Below are positions 26,464 through 34,599 of a stretch of DNA of 51,966 nucleotides, piece after piece. Made by a program: the position numbers and the translations under genes. Location of the stretch: assembly GCA_934122085.1 (NCBI GenBank), contig CAKOVS010000010.1, positions 1-51,966 on the forward strand, given 5' to 3'. Numbering within the stretch: the stretch's first letter is position 1; every line of letters starts with the position of its first letter. Origin of the DNA: an uncultured Clostridia bacterium. Its GTDB lineage: Bacteria > Bacillota > Clostridia > TANB77 > CAG-508. A model generated the notes under the pieces. That model worked only from the letters and a program-made list of their open reading frames with translations, was not told the origin of the DNA and ran no database searches.

Positions 26464-26492
26464 AACTCGGAATTTTATTTCCGAGTTTTTTC
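26464..26492 (+). terminator. rplM-rpsI terminator
   Basis: AACTCGGAA (26464-26472) pairs with TTCCGAGTT (26479-26487) and is followed by T-rich sequence, 10 bp after rpsI. Confidence 0.88.
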
Positions 26493-26579
26493 ATTTTTCA
26501 TATTCATTCATATAAATATAAATAAATGAAGGGGTATTTTAATTTTATTATCCCCTCCATTTTATATTATATTTTTCTT

Positions 26580-27932
26580 TTATACACCTGTACCTTCAAA
26601 CATAAATCCACCCATGTATACTTGAATAACTGGTACTAATACTACACATACGAAGAAAATTAAAACAACACCAACTATTGAATAAACAACTTGTGGCAAT
26701 ATTGCTGTAATTTTATCTATTGCATTTTTTATATCCATTGTCATATATTCATTAAGTTTTCTCAACATTTCTGGTAAATCTGTTTGCATACCTATTTTTA
26801 ACATTTCTGTATGCATTGCAGAACATAGTCCAGAATCTTCAAAAGGTTGTATCCATGAATTACCTGTTAACATATTATTCATAGATGTTTCTATAATTGC
26901 TAACATTACTTGATTATTGGTAATATTTTTACTAACATCTAATGCTTCTTGAATTCTCATTCCATTTGATATATTTAATTCTAGTGCTTGTATTAATCTC
27001 GAAAAATCTAATAAAAATATTAAATTTCCAAAAATCGGCATAGTATATTTAAAATAGTGAAAATTATATCTTCCTTTCGGAGTATTAATATAGAACATCA
27101 CTAATCCAACAATTGCTGCTATAGCAATAGTTGGAAATGGCCAATATATTAATGCCTTATCCAAAAAGTTCTTAAACCAAATTGTTAATGCTGGCAATTT
27201 TGCTGATGATCCCATTTCATCAAATAAATTTTGAATTTGTGGTACTGCAACTAATGTTCCAACAACTAATAAAACTAATATTCCAACAAATTGTAATATA
27301 TTAGGTATCAAAATTTTCTTGATTTTTTTCGTTAATGTTGTCGATTCTTCCAAATATCTTACAGCTTGTTCTAAGGAGTTCATCAAAGATCCTGAAAGTT
27401 CTCCTACTTTTATCATGTTAACATATATATATGGAAATACATCTGAATAATATTCCATTGTTGAATACATATAATCACCAGCTTCAAGTCCAGCTAATAT
27501 ATCTTCCAAGATAGCCTTAAATGATGGATTTTCAGTTGATTGTATAATAGTAGATAAAGCATGAATATTATTGAAATTTGCCTTTTTTAACAAATAAAAA
27601 TCTTGAGTAAAAATTACTATATCTCTAGTTGTTATTTTCTTAGTTGTTTCAAAATATCTACTCATTCTTTCGGAAAAATCTGTTTTATTTTTTGTTGTTT
27701 CATTTTTTGTATTAATTTGTGCAACACTTACTTCTTTAAATATTTCCTTTGCTTGAGCCATATTTCTTCTAGGTTTCTTCTTTTTTGAGGCAAGTCCTCT
27801 TTGTAATATTTCAATTGGTGTTATTCCATTTTCTCTTAATTGAGTTATTACTTTTTGCTTACTTTCTGCTTCTATAATATTATTTACAATTAGACCTTTT
27901 TCTGTAATCCCTCTATATCTATATACTGGCAT
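26580..27932 (-). CDS. pilC: Type IV pilus inner-membrane platform PilC
   Basis: The 450-aa protein is a T2SSF-family platform that links the pilus to the PilB/PilT motors. It opens MPVYRYRGITEKGLIVNNIIEA as usual for the family, has a linker rich in Lys/Asn (about 45-90), and two T2SSF repeats (about 95-220 and 295-425), each ending in strong membrane helices, the last being VVYSIVGVVLIFFVCVVLVPVI. It is the last gene of the pil operon, 12 bp after pilT. Confidence 0.93.
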   Translation of the reverse strand: MPVYRYRGITEKGLIVNNIIEAESKQKVITQLRENGITPIEILQRGLASKKKKPRRNMAQAKEIFKEVSVAQINTKNETTKNKTDFSERMSRYFETTKKITTRDIVIFTQDFYLLKKANFNNIHALSTIIQSTENPSFKAILEDILAGLEAGDYMYSTMEYYSDVFPYIYVNMIKVGELSGSLMNSLEQAVRYLEESTTLTKKIKKILIPNILQFVGILVLLVVGTLVAVPQIQNLFDEMGSSAKLPALTIWFKNFLDKALIYWPFPTIAIAAIVGLVMFYINTPKGRYNFHYFKYTMPIFGNLIFLLDFSRLIQALELNISNGMRIQEALDVSKNITNNQVMLAIIETSMNNMLTGNSWIQPFEDSGLCSAMHTEMLKIGMQTDLPEMLRKLNEYMTMDIKNAIDKITAILPQVVYSIVGVVLIFFVCVVLVPVIQVYMGGFMFEGTGV

Positions 27933-27944
27933 ATTTTCCTCCTC

Positions 27945-29072
27945 CTAAAGATTATTCATCATGTGCATTCCGTTTTTTCCTTGTTTTATTTTTAATTGCA
28001 TAATTGTTCTATTTAAAACTTCAATGTTTTTCTCTTCAATTTGTCCTTTAGCTTGTTCTAAAGTAAGTTTATCATCTATAAATAATTGAGAAAGAGATGT
28101 TATCAAACTAACACTTCCTTTTTCAGCCCCACTTTGGATAGCATCTTCTATTTCTGAAACACTTATCTTATCTCTTCTTATAACTCCTGATACAACGTTA
28201 TCTACAACCATTACTTCGGGAATCAATACCATTTTTTCATTTTTACCTTGTAATAATCTTTGAGATACTACTAATTTTAATAATGATGATAATAAATATT
28301 TGATTTGTGCTTGATCTCTTACTTCATAAAAATTTATCATTCTGTCTATAGTTTCGGCACAAGATTTTGTATGTAATGTTCCTATTACTAAATGTCCTGA
28401 TTCTGCCATTTCTATTGCTGCTTCCATTGTTATTTTGTCTCTAATTTCTCCTATTACTAATATATCGCAATCCTCTCTTAGTGCATTTTTTACACCATCA
28501 TGATATGTTAAACAGTCTCTACCACTTCCAACTTCTTTTTGAATTATTAATGAGTTTTTAGATTTGTGCATATATTCTATTGGGCTTTCTAGTGTTAATA
28601 TTTTTTTATTTTGTGTTTCATTTATATGTGCAATTAAAGCACTAAGTGTTGTTGATTTACCAGAGTTTGTTTTACCAGTTACTAATATTAGCCCTTGAGG
28701 TTGATATGTCATTCTTCTTACTACATCTGGTACTCCTAAAGCTTCAAATGGTGGTAATTCATTTTTTATAATTCTCATTGTAAATACTGGAATTTCATTA
28801 GCATATGATGCATTTACTCTCAAACGAATTCCATCACATACATATGATGTATCTAATTTTCTTGTTTCTTCATACATTTTTGCCTTATCAACATTTCCAT
28901 TTATCATAAAATCAGAGATTTCAAACATATCTTCTTCTTTTAACTCTGGAACCTCTTCATATTCAATAAGAGCTTTTGATATTCTAAATATAGGATGTTG
29001 CTCACATACTAAATGTATATCTGATGCTTGTTTTTTTATAGCTGCCCTAATAATTTTATCTACATCTATCAT
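27945..29072 (-). CDS. pilT: Pilus retraction ATPase PilT
   Basis: The 375-aa hexameric ATPase drives pilus retraction. It has the short PilT N-domain (IIRAAIKKQASDIHLV), Walker A TGKTNSGKS, the Asp box, Walker B ILVIGEIRDKITMEAAIEMAESGHLVIGTLHT and IDRMINFY. The 29072 ATG is preferred over one two codons upstream because GGGAGA is 6 nt before it. The presence of both PilT and PilB suggests dynamic, retractable pili. Confidence 0.94.
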   Translation of the reverse strand: MIDVDKIIRAAIKKQASDIHLVCEQHPIFRISKALIEYEEVPELKEEDMFEISDFMINGNVDKAKMYEETRKLDTSYVCDGIRLRVNASYANEIPVFTMRIIKNELPPFEALGVPDVVRRMTYQPQGLILVTGKTNSGKSTTLSALIAHINETQNKKILTLESPIEYMHKSKNSLIIQKEVGSGRDCLTYHDGVKNALREDCDILVIGEIRDKITMEAAIEMAESGHLVIGTLHTKSCAETIDRMINFYEVRDQAQIKYLLSSLLKLVVSQRLLQGKNEKMVLIPEVMVVDNVVSGVIRRDKISVSEIEDAIQSGAEKGSVSLITSLSQLFIDDKLTLEQAKGQIEEKNIEVLNRTIMQLKIKQGKNGMHMMNNL

Positions 29073-29096
29073 TTTCATTCTCCCTATTCATAAAAT

Positions 29097-30734
29097 TTAG
29101 AAAACTTTAAGTTTTCTATCTAATTCTTCTAATGTTGTTATACCATTAACAACCTTTCTAATTCCATCCACTATAAGTGGTCTATAACTTCTTTGTAGCG
29201 CATTTTTTCTTATCTCAATACTTGATGCTCCATTCATTACAAGTTCTTTTATTTCATCATCTAAATTTAATATTTCAAAAACAGCTATTCTTCCTACATA
29301 TCCTGAATGATTACACTTTGAACAGCCAACAGCATCATAAGTTTTTGCATTTTCTACATCAAAGTTCACATTATATTTATCTCCAACAGATTTTATGATT
29401 TCTTTTTCTTTTTCTGTAAAATCTCTTTCTTTTCTACAATGTGGACATACTCTTCTTACTAATCTTTGCGAAATTGCTGTTGCTAATGTACTTGCTATAT
29501 CATAATCTGATATTCCAATTTTTCTTAATCTAGTTATAACTTCAACAGCATCAATTGTATGTATTGTTGATAATACATAATGTCCTGTTTGACCTGCTTG
29601 CATTGCTATTTCAGCTGTTTCTTTATCTCTAATTTCTCCAACAAGTATAATATCAGGATCTTGTCTTAATATTGTTCTTAAATTGTCTGAGAATGTTGAT
29701 TTTGCGTCAACTTCAATTTGATTTAATCCTGGTATACGAATTTCTACTGGGTCTTCAATTGTTGTTACATTTATATTTGGTTTATTTAAATAATCTAACA
29801 TACTATATAATGATGTTGTTTTTCCTTCACCTGTTGGTGCTGCTATTACTGTAATACTATTTCTTTTATTAATACTTTTATCTAAATCTTCTTCAGTTCC
29901 AGGATATCCTAAATCAAATATACTTTGAATTGAATTATTCTTTTTTAATAATCTTAATACAAATTTTTCACCATATACATTTCTCTGTGAAGATACACGT
30001 ATATTATAATCATCATATAATAAAATTCTACCATCTTGTGATTCTTGTTTTTCTTGATGCATATTAGATATTGCTTTTAATCTTCCTACTATTTGTGGAA
30101 GCTTATCTCTTGAGATTCTTGTTGCTATAAAAAGTTCACCATCAATTCTATATCTTACTCTAATTTCATCAATTTGAGGCTCTATGTGTATATCACTTGC
30201 CCTTTTTTTCATTCCTGTTTTTATTATGGAATCTACCAATTCTGTTATGTTTTCTTCTTGTCCTATTTCTTCCATATTTTCATTTGTGTCTCCACCAATT
30301 CCACTTAATATATCATCTATTATTGAAATATATGTCACATATGGCTCAACAACTAGACCTCTATTTAGCATCAACATTTTAATTGATTCATAATTTCTTT
30401 TATTTGTAGTATCTGAAAAACACACTTTAATTTTACCATTTTCTATTCCAAATGGAACAACATGATATCTTTTGGCCATTTCTAATGATATATAATCTAA
30501 TATATTAATTTGAATAGAGTCTTCAGTTAAAATTACACCTTTTACCCCTAAAATATCTCCTATTGCTTGTATTAATACACGAGAATCACATATATTCATT
30601 TCTCTAATTATTTCACCAAGTTTTTTAGTAGGATTACTCTTTTGTTCTAATAACGCTCTTTGAACATCATCTTCTGTAATTATACCTTTTCTTACAAGTT
30701 CAACACCTATTGGTTGACGTTTTCCAAATGCCAT
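29097..30734 (-). CDS. pilB: Pilus extension ATPase PilB
   Basis: The 545-aa protein has an N-terminal MshEN-type domain (QPIGVELVRKGIITEDDVQRAL), the ASDIHIEP motif, a Walker box APTGEGKTTSLY, Walker B IILVGEIRDKETAEIAMQAGQTGHYVLSTIHT, and the tetracysteine zinc motif CPHC..CSKC. The first Walker A Gly is Ala (APTGEGKT rather than GPTGSGKT); the catalytic GK(T) is kept. It is directly upstream of pilT in the operon. Confidence 0.94.
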   Translation of the reverse strand: MAFGKRQPIGVELVRKGIITEDDVQRALLEQKSNPTKKLGEIIREMNICDSRVLIQAIGDILGVKGVILTEDSIQINILDYISLEMAKRYHVVPFGIENGKIKVCFSDTTNKRNYESIKMLMLNRGLVVEPYVTYISIIDDILSGIGGDTNENMEEIGQEENITELVDSIIKTGMKKRASDIHIEPQIDEIRVRYRIDGELFIATRISRDKLPQIVGRLKAISNMHQEKQESQDGRILLYDDYNIRVSSQRNVYGEKFVLRLLKKNNSIQSIFDLGYPGTEEDLDKSINKRNSITVIAAPTGEGKTTSLYSMLDYLNKPNINVTTIEDPVEIRIPGLNQIEVDAKSTFSDNLRTILRQDPDIILVGEIRDKETAEIAMQAGQTGHYVLSTIHTIDAVEVITRLRKIGISDYDIASTLATAISQRLVRRVCPHCRKERDFTEKEKEIIKSVGDKYNVNFDVENAKTYDAVGCSKCNHSGYVGRIAVFEILNLDDEIKELVMNGASSIEIRKNALQRSYRPLIVDGIRKVVNGITTLEELDRKLKVF

Positions 30735-30786
30735 TTTACTTTTGTACCAGTTAGTTCTCTAACTTTTTATCCTTTCTAAAATTTTT

Positions 30787-31212
30787 TTAATTTATTGTAT
30801 ATACATTTGTATATGTCTTTCCACCATCTATATTTAAAGTTATTTTTATTTTATCTTTATTATTTCCTATAGCTTCAAATTTACAATTACTAATATTAGA
30901 GCAAATCTTTACTTGATTCATATATATTGCACCATCATTGTTCGAAAAAGTATATTGGTTAGATGTTCCACTAAATATTACATATTTTCCATCATTACCA
31001 ATTTTATTAATTTTGTTATTTGGTGTTGATATTTCTTTAGTGATATATGCATTAAATTTTACATATTGCTCATTTTGTTCTATATTAGTTTCTACAGAGT
31101 TTACATTTTTATAAAAGTAAGTTGAAACTCTTGCAACAATAGCTACAACTGTAGTCATTGCAATTAAATATATAATTAATGATACTAGTGATACACCTTT
31201 TTCAGATTTCAT
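30787..31212 (-). CDS. Minor pilin-like protein
   Basis: The 141-aa product starts MKSEKGVSLVSLIIYLIAMTTVVAIVA, a class III leader with Gly at -1 followed by a hydrophobic helix; position 5 is Val-Ser rather than Glu. Two Cys (KICSNISNCKF) could form a disulfide in the head domain. AGGAGG precedes the ATG. Located between pilD and pilB, it is probably a minor or priming pilin of PilW/PilX type. Confidence 0.75.
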   Translation of the reverse strand: MKSEKGVSLVSLIIYLIAMTTVVAIVARVSTYFYKNVNSVETNIEQNEQYVKFNAYITKEISTPNNKINKIGNDGKYVIFSGTSNQYTFSNNDGAIYMNQVKICSNISNCKFEAIGNNKDKIKITLNIDGGKTYTNVYTIN

Positions 31213-31227
31213 TATTTCCTCCTACTT

Positions 31228-32028
31228 TTAAATTATGTTTAATATACATATTGTAAATATTGTAATTAGATTACTTGCTCCTAAAAAATATCCAAATGGA
31301 ATTTTTTCGATTTTTATTGGAACATTTCCATTTTTATTTTTCGTTATATTTTTAATAATTACATATAATATTATTTCTAATAAAAATATTGCTAATGTTA
31401 TAATTGATATTATTCCCTCCATAAACATTATAATTATCATAAAATATAATAATAAATCAATAAAATACTCATCTTTTGCAAATCTTCTTAATATAAATGT
31501 ATTTATAATTAATAATACTATATATATTGCTAGATATATAGCATATCTATATATACTAATTGGTTCTATTACATATAGATATATCATATATGCAAGAGAT
31601 ATAATAATTCCATATGCAAGAACTTTTTTATTAATAGTTCTATATTCCTTATCAATTGCAGATATCAATATAATTGCAGTAAAATATAATACCATAAATA
31701 TAAATGGCATTACTGATTTCAATGTTAATGTATATACATTTATTTTTAATGCATATGCTAACAATACAAATGCTGTTCCACTTAATATTTCTAATATTAA
31801 ATATCTTGGTCTTATTTTTTGCTTACAATATCTACATTTTCCACCTAAAAATATGTAACTAAGTATTGGAAATAAATCTAAAATTCCTAATTTATGGCCA
31901 CAATTTGGACAATATGAATGTTTTTTTACTATATCTATATTTTTTGGTATTCTATATACTGCTAATGTATAGAAACTTCCAAACATTGTTCCACAAATGA
32001 AAATTATTGCATATAAAAATATGTTCAT
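31228..32028 (-). CDS. pilD: Prepilin peptidase PilD, divergent second active-site motif
   Basis: The 266-aa membrane protein cleaves and N-methylates prepilins. It shows GTMFGSFYTLAVYRIP and the paired zinc motif CPNCGHKLG..CRYCKQKIRPRY, with about eight membrane segments. The first catalytic Asp is in ISAIDKEYRTIN. The second motif, normally GxGD, reads FAKDEYFIDLL here (near 31466-31487): the Asp is retained but the glycines are gone. No better candidate site is visible. A small hairpin (GTTAGC/GCTAGC) lies between a distal AAAGGAG and the ATG. Confidence 0.88.
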   Translation of the reverse strand: MNIFLYAIIFICGTMFGSFYTLAVYRIPKNIDIVKKHSYCPNCGHKLGILDLFPILSYIFLGGKCRYCKQKIRPRYLILEILSGTAFVLLAYALKINVYTLTLKSVMPFIFMVLYFTAIILISAIDKEYRTINKKVLAYGIIISLAYMIYLYVIEPISIYRYAIYLAIYIVLLIINTFILRRFAKDEYFIDLLLYFMIIIMFMEGIISIITLAIFLLEIILYVIIKNITKNKNGNVPIKIEKIPFGYFLGASNLITIFTICILNII

Positions 32029-32095
32029 TTCTCTTTTTGCTAGCTTTGAGCTAACTTGCTCCTTTCTGTTTGTTTTACTTTTGTTTTATATTAGT

Positions 32096-32122
32096 TCAGG
32101 CATATACAATGTATATGCCTGA
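32096..32122. terminator. Perfect palindrome between pilin and pilD
   Basis: TCAGGCATATACA and TGTATATGCCTGA flank a single A, giving a 13-bp perfect inverted repeat. It lies 22 bp after the major pilin stop on the minus strand and has no strong T-run, so it could be a leaky terminator or an RNA stability hairpin that raises pilin message over pilD. Confidence 0.6.
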
Positions 32123-32144
32123 TGTTTTAATTATTTGTTATTTA

Positions 32145-32687
32145 TTATTTTAAAGCATGTGTTACTGGAGCTTCATAAGTTACTTCATTAACATCAAATG
32201 TGATTGTTGCACTTAAGAATGGATATAAACTCTTTTTCTCATTAACACTATCACTTTTTGCTAAGTTAAATGTTGTATCTGTATAATCAATTTTTATTTT
32301 ATTATTACCAACTACATATACATTATATTTTTTTGTTGTTAAATCTGCTACTGCTTTTTCAGTTGAAACTGATGTAGAAAATGTTTTTGTTTCACCTGAT
32401 CCAATTGAATCTTTTATTACTGCAACATAATCATTAATATGATCTTGAGCAATATATGCTTCTGTTCCAGCTCTATCCATATTTACTTGAATAATTACAG
32501 AGTTAAAAGCTGTTTGCATTTTTTCTTTTACTGTACCTTCTGTATTTGCAGCTGCTGTTCTTCTTGATTGTGTTATTATTCCATTATCTCCTGTTAGAGT
32601 AGCCATTGTTACTCCTGCTAATATTAACATTACTATAATTGTAACAGCTAAAGCGATTAGTGTTACACCGTTTTGATTTTTTTTCAT
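32145..32687 (-). CDS. Major type IV pilin
   Basis: The 180-aa protein begins MKKNQNGVTLIALAVTIIVM, a short basic leader, Gly cleavage site and hydrophobic helix ending LILAGVTMATL. Mature position 5 is Ala instead of Glu, a variant common among clostridial pilin-like proteins. It is longer than the other pilins and has a Thr/Asp-rich head without Cys. Central position in the pil operon, a good AAAGGAAG site and the downstream hairpin support its being the major subunit (inference). Confidence 0.82.
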   Translation of the reverse strand: MKKNQNGVTLIALAVTIIVMLILAGVTMATLTGDNGIITQSRRTAAANTEGTVKEKMQTAFNSVIIQVNMDRAGTEAYIAQDHINDYVAVIKDSIGSGETKTFSTSVSTEKAVADLTTKKYNVYVVGNNKIKIDYTDTTFNLAKSDSVNEKKSLYPFLSATITFDVNEVTYEAPVTHALK

Positions 32688-32717
32688 AATTTTTTTCTTC
32701 CTTTCAATTTTTAAATT

Positions 32718-33362
32718 TTATTTTACACTTTTTACCGGCTCTAAATAATATGCCACATCTGTATCTGACAATCTTATTTGAGCAACAAGTATTGGATATG
32801 AGCCATTTGTACTATCTATAACTAAATTGTTTTCAGTGTCATAATGTGCCATTCCATGACTAAATGTTGAATCTTTATAAACAATTGTTATAAACTTTTC
32901 ATTTTCTTCATTTCCATTACTTAAATATACATGATATCCATCACTAAGTTCAACAATTTGTCCCTCATCTTTTATAAACATGTCTAAACTTAATTCTGAT
33001 ACTTCATCTTTTGATTCATCTGTTACAGTAACATCTCCAAAACTAGAAATTACTGTATTTTTTAAATCAAAAGCTGTTCCTACTTCAACACCGTCTTCTT
33101 GGGTGTGTGTTTCAATTGGTTGATATCCTTCAATAGTAGCATTATTTATAACAAATTCTTCTCTTGCTGTATCAAATGCCTTTCTAATACTTTGTATTAT
33201 TTCATCTTCTTTTGTAGAATTTTCTGTAGCATTTTTGTTATTTCCTAAGCTGTTTTTATTTGATTTCTTAAAAAATTGTGGGACAAGCAATGCTACAATA
33301 ATAATTGCAACAATTATTAATATTAGTTTTGTTGCTGAAATCCCAATTGTTTTCTTCTTCAA
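32718..33362 (-). CDS. Membrane-anchored pilus-operon protein, unknown
   Basis: The 214-aa product starts with TTG, preceded by GGAGG at good spacing. A short KKKTIG leader is followed by one hydrophobic helix (TKLILIIVAIIIVALLVPQFF), an Asn/Lys linker and an acidic globular domain. The leader resembles a pilin signal but lacks the usual residues after Gly, so processing is uncertain. Its place between the PilP-like gene and the major pilin suggests a pilus assembly or minor pilin role. Confidence 0.65.
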   Translation of the reverse strand: MKKKTIGISATKLILIIVAIIIVALLVPQFFKKSNKNSLGNNKNATENSTKEDEIIQSIRKAFDTAREEFVINNATIEGYQPIETHTQEDGVEVGTAFDLKNTVISSFGDVTVTDESKDEVSELSLDMFIKDEGQIVELSDGYHVYLSNGNEENEKFITIVYKDSTFSHGMAHYDTENNLVIDSTNGSYPILVAQIRLSDTDVAYYLEPVKSVK

Positions 33363-33415
33363 AACTCCCCCTCCTTTCTCATTTTTCTTTTGAATTTATA
33401 TAAAAATTTTAATAA

Positions 33416-33799
33416 CTATTTAGTTCCAGCAGGCTCAAATAATGATCCACCTTTATTATTTTCTAAAGTATTGTCTGTACTTGTACTACCATCTGCAGTA
33501 TTATCGCTACTTCCTTGTGAAATAGCTGCAAAAGGATTTTTCTTTCCAGGATTATAATCTTTATTTTTTTGATATTGGTCTAAATCATTAGCTGTTATTT
33601 CATATGTTTTTATAATATTATCAGAGTTATTATTAACCTCTGTTCCAAGTTCTTGTTTTATTTCTTCACTTGCTTTATATTCAATTTTTTCTGGAATAAC
33701 TTTATTGGTTGGAATAAAATTATAAAATGCAAAACTTAGTCCAACTAATACCAATAAACAAACTAATAACGAAATTATTACTTCTTTAATAAAATTCAT
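33416..33799 (-). CDS. PilP-like short membrane-anchored protein
   Basis: The 127-aa protein has an N-terminal membrane helix (VIISLLVCLLVLVGLSFAF), a charged region and a YNPGKKNPF segment near residue 85, reminiscent of the proline-phenylalanine motif of PilP/GspC-type proteins, then a low-complexity Ser/Asp/Thr tail. The start at 33799 is favoured by AAAGGA spacing. Assignment as PilP-like is by operon position (after pilO) and this motif, and is tentative. Confidence 0.55.
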   Translation of the reverse strand: MNFIKEVIISLLVCLLVLVGLSFAFYNFIPTNKVIPEKIEYKASEEIKQELGTEVNNNSDNIIKTYEITANDLDQYQKNKDYNPGKKNPFAAISQGSSDNTADGSTSTDNTLENNKGGSLFEPAGTK

Positions 33800-33816
33800 T
33801 ATAATCATTCCTTTCT

Positions 33817-34599
33817 TTAATTTTGTGTTGTAGAAGTCTTTGTAGATGTACTTGCAGTTGAAGAACTGTTATTTGTGCTTGTTGTTGTATTTGTAGCTTC
33901 ACTAGTACTTGTAGTTGTATGACTTCCTGTTGATGAATCATTTTCAACATTTGTAGAATTTTCAACAATATTAAGTTTTATATCTTCACATACAAATGTT
34001 GCAGTTAAAATACCTGCACTTTCATCACTAGCAGTATTTTCAGTAGTATTTCCAGCAGTATTATTTGAACTACTTCTAGTTCCACCTGCAACTAATTTAA
34101 AGTTTTCTATCTTAAATACAAGTGTATTATCTCCTTGTAAATCACGTAAGAAATCTTCTATACTTGTATAACTTCCACTAGCAGTAAAATTCAAATCATA
34201 TGTACCAGCTACAGAATTATTTGATGTTATTTCCATTTTAACATCAACTCCTTCTTTTTTGGCATAATTTCCTATTGTTATCCAAATTTTTTCAATTTCA
34301 TATTCTTGAATTTTGCTTAATGGTATTCCATTTGAATCTACTCCGATTTCTAATAATTCTTGATAACTTTCCTTATTAGATTCTAAAAGTTTATGTGCTG
34401 TATTTAATGCGTCACTTTTTTTCTTATATTCTACTTCTTTCTGATTATTGGCTTCTGTTATTAAATTATTTAATTTTTTATTTTCTTGTGAAATTGAAGA
34501 ATAACTTTCTATTTTTATTTCTGGTATTCCTTTATATACAATAAAAACTGAAAATATAACCAAACTTATAAGAAGTATGTATAATATTATTTTTCTCAT
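33817..34599 (-). CDS. pilO: Pilus assembly protein PilO-like
   Basis: The 260-aa protein has one N-terminal membrane helix (IILYILLISLVIFSVFIVYKG), a coiled coil (about 30-80), and a ferredoxin-like domain with VAGTYDLNFTASGSYTSIEDFLRDLQ, which matches PilO. A Thr/Ser/Asn-rich low-complexity tail (about 215-260) is unusual. Its ATG overlaps the stop of pilMN by 4 bp, so translation is coupled. Confidence 0.82.
   Translation of the reverse strand: MRKIILYILLISLVIFSVFIVYKGIPEIKIESYSSISQENKKLNNLITEANNQKEVEYKKKSDALNTAHKLLESNKESYQELLEIGVDSNGIPLSKIQEYEIEKIWITIGNYAKKEGVDVKMEITSNNSVAGTYDLNFTASGSYTSIEDFLRDLQGDNTLVFKIENFKLVAGGTRSSSNNTAGNTTENTASDESAGILTATFVCEDIKLNIVENSTNVENDSSTGSHTTTSTSEATNTTTSTNNSSSTASTSTKTSTTQN

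Noticed and set aside
31235..31858. Plus-strand ORF of 207 codons opposite pilD
   Set aside because: Isoleucine/asparagine-rich mirror of AT-rich membrane codons; pilD motifs are clear on the other strand.
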